Shown here piece by piece: positions 57,746-64,000 of a stretch of DNA of 64,000 nt (positions are counted from its first letter, which is position 1; the number at the start of each line of letters is the position of its first letter). The DNA comes from Posidonia oceanica (taxonomy: Eukaryota; Streptophyta; Magnoliopsida; Alismatales; Posidoniaceae). The stretch is taken from the NCBI GenBank assembly GCA_037176725.1, contig JAZBRS010000020.1, positions 103,682,501 to 103,746,500 of the forward strand. Direction: 5' to 3'. The translations under genes were made by a program, and so were the position numbers. The notes below the pieces were generated by a model. It saw only the letters and a program-made list of their open reading frames with translations. It ran no database searches and had not been told where the DNA came from.

Positions 57746-59063
57746 TGCTGACCTAGAGCGCGTGAGAATAGGACTGCGATGGGGATGCAAAGGGCGATTC
57801 CTAATAGGAGCTATCGTCGCAAATGCGGATAGCTCAGAAGGGGAATGGTCACGAACAAAGGTCGCAACAGGGGTGTCAAAAGGGGACAGTACTCAAGCTC
57901 CAGCAAGGGAACTCGCTTACCGATCACTGCTGACACAAACAAAAGGAAACAGGGATTAGAAACTGAAAGATAGATGCAAATGAGTTAAGTTAGATGGCAT
58001 GAATGATATGTATGCTTTCTAGCATGCCCCCCCTCACCTATCTAGTGTATCCTAGTAGGTGATCTACTTCGGATATCCCCAGGTGTACAGGTCACCGACT
58101 CAGGTCAAAAAAAGCAAGTTCCCTGTCGAACTCCTAGCTAGAGCTGAGGAAATAACAAGGTGGTGCGTTGGTGGCCCTGACCCCGCCAAAAGCGTGGGCA
58201 GTACTCCCCAGAAGCATCGACATGACCCCTGGACAAGGGGGGACAGACCGACTAACTTGGGCCACGCCAGAAGCAGTGGAACAAGAGGTCGGGACCATCC
58301 TTCGCAGACTAGTAGGTGGACTCAGATGAGAAGAATGCATGCCTTATATGATGCTTATGCAAATGCTTAGAGTTTTTTATCTTGCATGTTTTATTAACCC
58401 AAGGGGGGTGCAGGATTGTTTGAAGTCTCTAGTTGCTCCTAGAAGTTCTTTTTACTTGCTATTTTTAGTTAACCACAAGGAAAGCAAACAGTCTCTACTA
58501 TCCTAGGCATGGCATGTGCAAAATGGAAGAAAATCAACCAAATATGGCAGGCAAACAACATACAACATTGCAAACGGCAAGTGCATGGCATGTGCAGGTG
58601 TTTGTGAACATGATAGTGAAGGGAAAGCATTTATCACGTCAAAAGGCATGTATACAGGGTATGTGCGTGCGTAGTAGCATAACAAGTGTGTAAAAGAAGC
58701 ATTCATCATTCAAAAGGCATGTATTGTTGCCAAACAAGTATGTAGACATGCATTGTGCGAGAAATAAAGCAGTAATAAGCAAATAAGACAAAGAAAGTAA
58801 AGACAGGTAAGCAATAAAGCAGATAAGAGCAGAAGCAAAGAAATAAGCAAGTAAACAAGCAACAGAGACAAAGCAGAGCAAGGTAAAGCAAATGCCAAGG
58901 CAGAGCAGACGAGGCAGGTGCAAAACCTAAGCAGAGTAGCCATAAGGCGGCTCGCTAGGATTTAGCACAGAAGAGCAAGCAAAACAGGCAAAAGGGGCAC
59001 AAAGGCAGGCAAAGCTGCAAAAACAAGTGAGCAAAAAGCCAGAAGCGAAAGCCGGAGTCTGTC
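57746..59063 (-). other. 5' leader of element C (noncoding)
   Basis: Homologous to 23475-24784. The TCTAATCCC ... TTTGTGTCAG stretch ending at 57930 looks like a branch point, pyrimidine tract and AG acceptor about 185 bases before the gag ATG. Confidence 0.62.
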
Positions 59064-59083
59064 TATCCCCAACAGAGTTGCCA
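59064..59083 (-). promoter_or_regulatory. Primer-binding site, element C
   Basis: TGGCAACTCTGTTGGGGATA on the minus strand, one base from the LTR end. It differs from B's PBS at two positions, both explicable as C-to-T or G-to-A decay. Confidence 0.8.
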
Positions 59084-59084
59084 C

Positions 59085-62000
59085 TGTAGTAATCCCGATG
59101 TTCAGATCGTCCATGCACACCGCCAAAGGTTGCGTGCACCGATAAGAATCAGGTTCACTATTAGCGGCTATGTCCGAGGAGGAAGGCTCAACTCGAAAAC
59201 ACTTAAAGCAGGGAAAAAGAGAAGAAAAGAAGAAGATAAGACAATTCAGAGTCGCCACCGTGTCTATTATATCGAGAGACAAGGAAAATCGGGGAAATGC
59301 AAGGATAAACACGCAAAACCAAGCAAAAGATGCAAAGCATGGCAATGCAAGAGAAAAGGGATGCAAATGATATGACTTATGCCTAGGATAAGGGCGATAT
59401 GGTCATTGCGGGCCAAAAGACCGGGCAAGGACTCCTGTTACGTGCAGCGAAGGTGTTAGGCACCCCCAACACGCCCGAGAATCGGTCGTTCTAGGCTTAC
59501 GCTCGCATATGCAGGGAAGTGCAGATTTTGAATGCCTAAGTGCCATGAATGCCTAATTAGATACTCATAGGTGTGCTCTAAGTGATGGGATGCAATGCAA
59601 GGAAGTAAATGTGCAGTCTAAGCGCTCAGCAACGCTGTCTGTGTTCCGAACCGGACGAACCCTGGTCCGTGAGAACTCCAAGCAGTAAGCATCACTGCCC
59701 TATATGCAAATGCAGATGAAAGAACAAAACATCGGTAAAAACCAAGTAATGTAGGCGACATGCAAGAGAAAACAGCATAAGACACGCAAAACGGTGCGAA
59801 AGACAAAGCGGCATGCAAAACGGTGTGGGAAAAGAAGATCGGCACGCAAAACGGTGCGAAAGACAAAACAAGCACGCAAAACGGTGTGAAAAACAAAGTA
59901 TGCACGCAAAACGGTGCGAAAAACAAAGCAAGCACTCAAAACAGTGCAAGAAACAGAGCAAGCACGCAAAACGGTGCGAAAAACAAAGCAAGCATGCAAA
60001 ACGGTGCAAGAAATAGAGGCGGCACGCAAAACGATGCCAAAAGCGAAGCGAGATAAAACATCAGTAAAGCCATGCAGATGCAGATGTAAAAAGGAAGAGC
60101 AAGAGAAGCAAAGGGGAGGCAAACAGTGTGAGTATGAGAACCAACACCATTTAAGAGCCACACGATGTAGGTATGAAGACCTACAAAGGGGAAAGGAAGC
60201 AAGTGGAAGGATTACCATTGTTCTATGACTGTTTCCCACTAATCCGTCCCACGACGTGTCTCGCACGCTGCCACAAGCTCACGGTGCGATCGTATTGTGG
60301 AAAAAGAGGAAGAAAGTCACAATTAGCAGTGAATCCAGGGGAAACTCGACCCAAAACACTGAGGATACGTGAAAATGGGAGATAGAGTTGATAGATAGGA
60401 AGAGGGGGACCTAATCTACATGCTCGAGAAGACGAGAAGCAAAAACAATGCATGCAATGCAAATGGTGTGCAAATGAAGTGCTATGCAGGGGTTCAGAAG
60501 GACTTACCTTGGAGATCTGAAGCCTGATCTGAGAAGTGCTTGGTCTGCATTGAAGCGCGCTCCACCGGGGTTGTCCAGGTAGCTTGATTGAGAAGATCCG
60601 GCGGTCCGATCAGAAGATATGCGGGCTTCAAGGCAGAAGGGCTAAGAACAGGAGAAAAGAATAGATCTAAGTGTAAAAGAGGTCCTAAGAGTGTGCAAAA
60701 CAGGTCCTCCCACGTGCATGGGAGCTAAGAGTACTTGAGTGTGTGCAAAGATGCATGGGTGCAATGCATACAAAAATGCAAAAAAGGACCTAACAATGAC
60801 TTTTCAGAAAAGTTAAGGACCTATATGCAAGTTTTGAAAAAGTAGAGGGACCTAAATGCAAGGATTTTGAAAACTTAGGGGCTTATGTGCAAGGTTTTTG
60901 AAAACTTGAGGGTCTGAATGCAATTTAATTAAAATGCAGGGTCTGAAATGCAATTTAATAAGGAAAACATGCATTTAAATGAGTTTTGAAAACATGTGAA
61001 GGACTTACATGCAATTTGCAAATATGTAGGGGTTGAAATGCAATTTTATAAGGTAAAATGTGCTTTTGAAAGGTCTGTGAATGCAAACAGTGGACCTATG
61101 TGTGATTTTAAAACATGCAGGGGCTAAAATGCAATTTTATAAACAAAAGTATGCAGAAAAATGAATTTTGTAAACATGTAAAGGACCTATGTGTGATTTT
61201 AAAACATGCAGGAGCTAAAATGTAATTTTATAAGGAAAAAAGCAAAAAACAGATGCTGTGCATGCAAATGAAGGATTGGAATGCAAAAATCAGAAAACAT
61301 GGGATGGAAATGCAATGCAATAAGGAAAAGATGAAAATTAAATGATTTAACAACAGATCAGAGGACTAAAAAGTAAATAAAATAAAGAGGAGGACTGAAA
61401 TGCAATTTCATAAGATAAAAACAGCAGATTAAATGAGTTTATCAACCAGAGGACTAGCATGCAAAAATAAAAAGATGCTGGACTGAAAAAAAAGAACAAA
61501 AACTATAATTGAACTACAACAGGAAAATTATGTAAATAAAAAAGTAACTGGACTGGAAATTAAATGGACAGAAACTTAAATGAACTGGAACTAGACTGGA
61601 ATGTAAATAAAATAAATAACTGGGTTGGAAATAAAGAAAAGTAAATAAACTATAACTGCAGAGGACCTAGAAGTAAATAAAAAAAATTCTGGGCTTAAAC
61701 TAAAATAAAACTTAAAGAAATACACAGTAGTTGGACCAATATGCAATTTAGCAGAACTTTAGGTTTTTATGCAATTTCATAAGATTTTAATTCAAACTTA
61801 AATGATTCTTAAACGATGTCAGGACTGGAAAGCAAAATAATAAAAACACGAGGCAGAAATGCAATTTTTTGGGAAAATAAACATGCTTAACAAAAATAAA
61901 AGAACAGTGAAATGGAGGAGGAAGATGCCACTATAGCACAGCGCTAACAGTGGCTGGAGACGGAGGAGGAGGGCTGCTGGTGAGGCGCAGATGCGGCGGC

Positions 62001-64000
62001 GACGTGCTTCGGAGATGCACGGAGGTCTGGGCTGCGTCGGCGGCTCGTGACACGGCCTGGAACTGGCCGGAGAAGACGACGAAGGTCTGCAGAGTTGTCC
62101 GGAGGCAGAGCGGGTGATCGGAGCATCGCCGGTGGGTTCTGAGAGCATGGCTGTGTTCCTGGAGGTTGTGCAGAGCTCGGACGATCATCGGAGCGACATT
62201 CTGCAGCTGGAGCGGCAGTTCTGATCCGGAGCTCGCTGGAGAAGAAAGGGAGACGGCAGCGCTGACTTCGGGCGACAGCTACTGGAAACCTAGTCTAATG
62301 GGTGGAGAAGCATGCAGAGGAGAAAACTAAGTTAACGGGAGGGAGAGGCACCTGTTTCGACATTCGAAGCGCTCCCCCAACATCAGCTGCTTCAGCAGAG
62401 CTTGGCGAGAATGGACTGGCTACTGGAGACGTCGCCGGCAGCTCGCGAGGGTTGGGATCCACTCCAGGTGCTGCTCCCGTGCTTGCTGGATACTTGGACG
62501 CAAGCTCTGCAGGCCGGCGGAAGAAATCGGATTTTTGGGTGTTGCAGAGATCGCCTGAGGTGGGGGGTGGTTTCTGTTGCTCCTCAGGCCAAATGGAAGG
62601 TGCTGGTGAGCTTCTGGATGCTGGGTGAGGGTTTCTAGAAGCTTGGATTGGTCTATGCAGGTCTGGGTTGGAAGTTTGCAGGTGAAGTGATTTTTGGACA
62701 GAAAATGGGGGAAGTGTTTGTTGTGGTAGGTTCAGGCTATGGTGAGAGTTTAGGTTGATGCTTGGGGGGCCTGGAAAGGTAGTGTTTCAGTGAGTCGGGT
62801 GGAGGAATTTGGGAAGGTTTCGAGGTCAGTGGAGCTGGCAATTCTAGGAGAGGTGTTGTTGGGTTGCTGCTGAAGATTTTGGGTGATTGGGGTGATTTCA
62901 GGGAAGGTTTCGAGCGTGGAAGGAGGGGGAAGGATGCTGGAGGTTTGGGTGAGATTGGGCGATGGTCTTTGAGCGATTTGCTGGGCTGTGAAGGCTGGTT
63001 TCAGGTGTAAAGGAAGGAGGAGGAAAAGGTCTGATTTTGGCAGAGGAAGAAGAGGAGAATTGGGTGGCTCTCGTGCTCTAGATTGCTCTCTCTCTGGGTT
63101 GGCAAAAAGGTGGTGAAAGAGAGGGATTGCTGGAGGTTTTTAACAGGAAGCACGAGGCTAAGCACGCTGTGGATTCAAATCCACCGGCGTGAGAACTACT
63201 GCTGGATTGGAGAGGCGGCCGGCGAGGCGACATGCAATAAATGCTACCGGAAAAGGTGCTGAGAGAGCTGAGAGAAGAGAGGGCTGTAGGTGGAGGTGAC
63301 TGAGAGGGAGGAAATCGAATTTCAAAGAAGAGGAGGGAGTGGTGGTTTCGCGGGAAGAAGAAGCTGAAGAAGGAAGAGGAAGAAGAAGGGTGGAAGAGGA
63401 GAAGCGGCCGTGGGCTGGGCCTGACGCGGAAAAAAAAGAAAGAAAAAGAAAAGAAGGAAGGAGGGTGAAGGCCAACGAGCCAAACCAAGAGAGAAAGGAA
63501 AATTGAAAAAGAAAGAAGAAGAAAGGAAGAAAAAGAAAGGAAGAAGAAGAAGGAGAAAATAAGATAAAAATAAAAAAGTTTTGAAAACCCTTTTTAAAGT
63601 AGTTGTTTTTATGTTAGGGTTTTTAATTAGGTTTTTTAAATATTGTTTTTTAATTAGTTAATTAGGATTAGAAAGAGTTTTAGTTTTGATTTAAGGTTTC
63701 TTTAAATTGTTTTTGATTTGGTTTAAATGTTTGTTAAGTTTTTTAATTGTTTTTTTAGTTAAGTTTTTCTTGTTAGGTTGGGATTTTTAATTAGGCTCTT
63801 AAATGGCTTGCTTTTTAATTAGTTAGGATGAGTTTTAGGTTTTTTTGATTTTAGTCTTTAGGATTCTCCTTAAGTTTTCTTTAATTTGTTTTTTGATTTT
63901 GTTTGTTAAGTTCTTTTAATATTTTTTTTAGTTAAGTTTTTTTGTTAAGTTTTTAATTAAGTTTTTAAATTGTTTTAAATTTTTTGATTGTTTCTTTTAG
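59085..64000 (-). repeat. 5' LTR of element C (runs off the window)
   Basis: Ends ATTACTACA at 59085 (minus strand). It contains the conserved block (about 59430-59490), PBS-like TGGCGACTCTG (59247-59257), the minisatellite (about 59775-60050), the roughly 370-bp segment shared with A, the splice-donor sequence (60502-60510), degenerate ATTGCATTTT repeats (60770-61800), a GC-rich block (61900-63460) and the start of the T-rich block. The last 413 bases match 15657 onward of C's 3' LTR with one small indel. Confidence 0.93.
59775..60050 (-). repeat. 30-bp minisatellite within 5' LTR of element C
   Basis: About nine copies of an ACGCAAAACGGTGCGAAARA unit plus tail, period 30 bp; fewer copies than in A or B. 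Confidence 0.9.

Larger units (their letters stand above)
44285..64000 (-). mobile_element. Element C: minus-strand Tat-type retrotransposon, main part
   Basis: Read leftward: 5' LTR (from beyond 64000 to 59085), PBS (59083-59064), leader, gag-pol (57745-48926), spacer, extra ORF (47532-46330), hairpin, hairpin arrays, interrupted at 44285 by B and continued at 17654-17073, then 3' LTR from 17072, interrupted by A at 15657. It hosts both other insertions and so is the oldest. Summing the two LTR pieces gives an LTR of about 5.9 kb and an internal region of about 15.4 kb. Confidence 0.94.

Noticed and set aside
1..64000. tRNA, rRNA or host protein-coding genes
   Set aside because: All parts of the window align to one of the three retrotransposon copies; no cloverleaf-like or rRNA sequence and no non-TE domain was recognised.

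Overview
The window is plant nuclear DNA made entirely of nested LTR retrotransposons; I see no host gene, rRNA or tRNA. The evidence is three copies of one giant Ty3/gypsy family. The polyprotein order is Gag, protease, RT, RNase H, a second archaeal-type RNase H, integrase. The primer-binding site fits plant tRNA-Arg and the LTRs are about 6 kb. These are hallmarks of the Tat clade (Ogre/Retand-like giants) of flowering plants. The species cannot be named from this sequence.

Layout. Element C (minus strand) is the oldest. Its 5' LTR runs from 59085 past the right edge, its internal region covers 59084-44285 and 17654-17073, and its 3' LTR starts at 17072 and is cut at 15657. Element A (plus strand; its 5' part lies left of the window) sits inside C's 3' LTR: A's internal region is 1-9624 and its 3' LTR 9625-15656. 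Element B (plus strand, complete, 17655-44284, 26.6 kb) sits inside C's hairpin-repeat array and is flanked by the 5-bp target duplication ACGGT (17650-17654 and 44285-44289). B has LTRs of 5799 and 5793 bp.

Each element carries, in order: LTR, PBS, long leader, one gag-pol reading frame of about 2,900 codons, a spacer with an A-rich polypurine tract, an extra 400-codon ORF in the position retroviruses use for env, a 12-bp perfect or near-perfect hairpin, a tandem array of short hairpin repeats of at least four related types, a structured PPT/3' LTR junction, and the 3' LTR. All three copies are dead: each has frameshifts and many stops, mostly explained by C-to-T or G-to-A changes, the signature of methylated, decaying plant repeats. 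A and C form one subfamily; B is a second one that lacks about 370 bp of LTR.

The most interesting parts are the extra ORF (identical 1203-bp length in all three copies, mainly synonymous divergence, resembling the plant DUF7745 / plant-mobile-domain group), the hairpin array whose repeat types keep pairing through compensatory changes, a conserved stem-loop that presents the polypurine tract and LTR end, and a conserved splice donor in every LTR that could create a leader intron.
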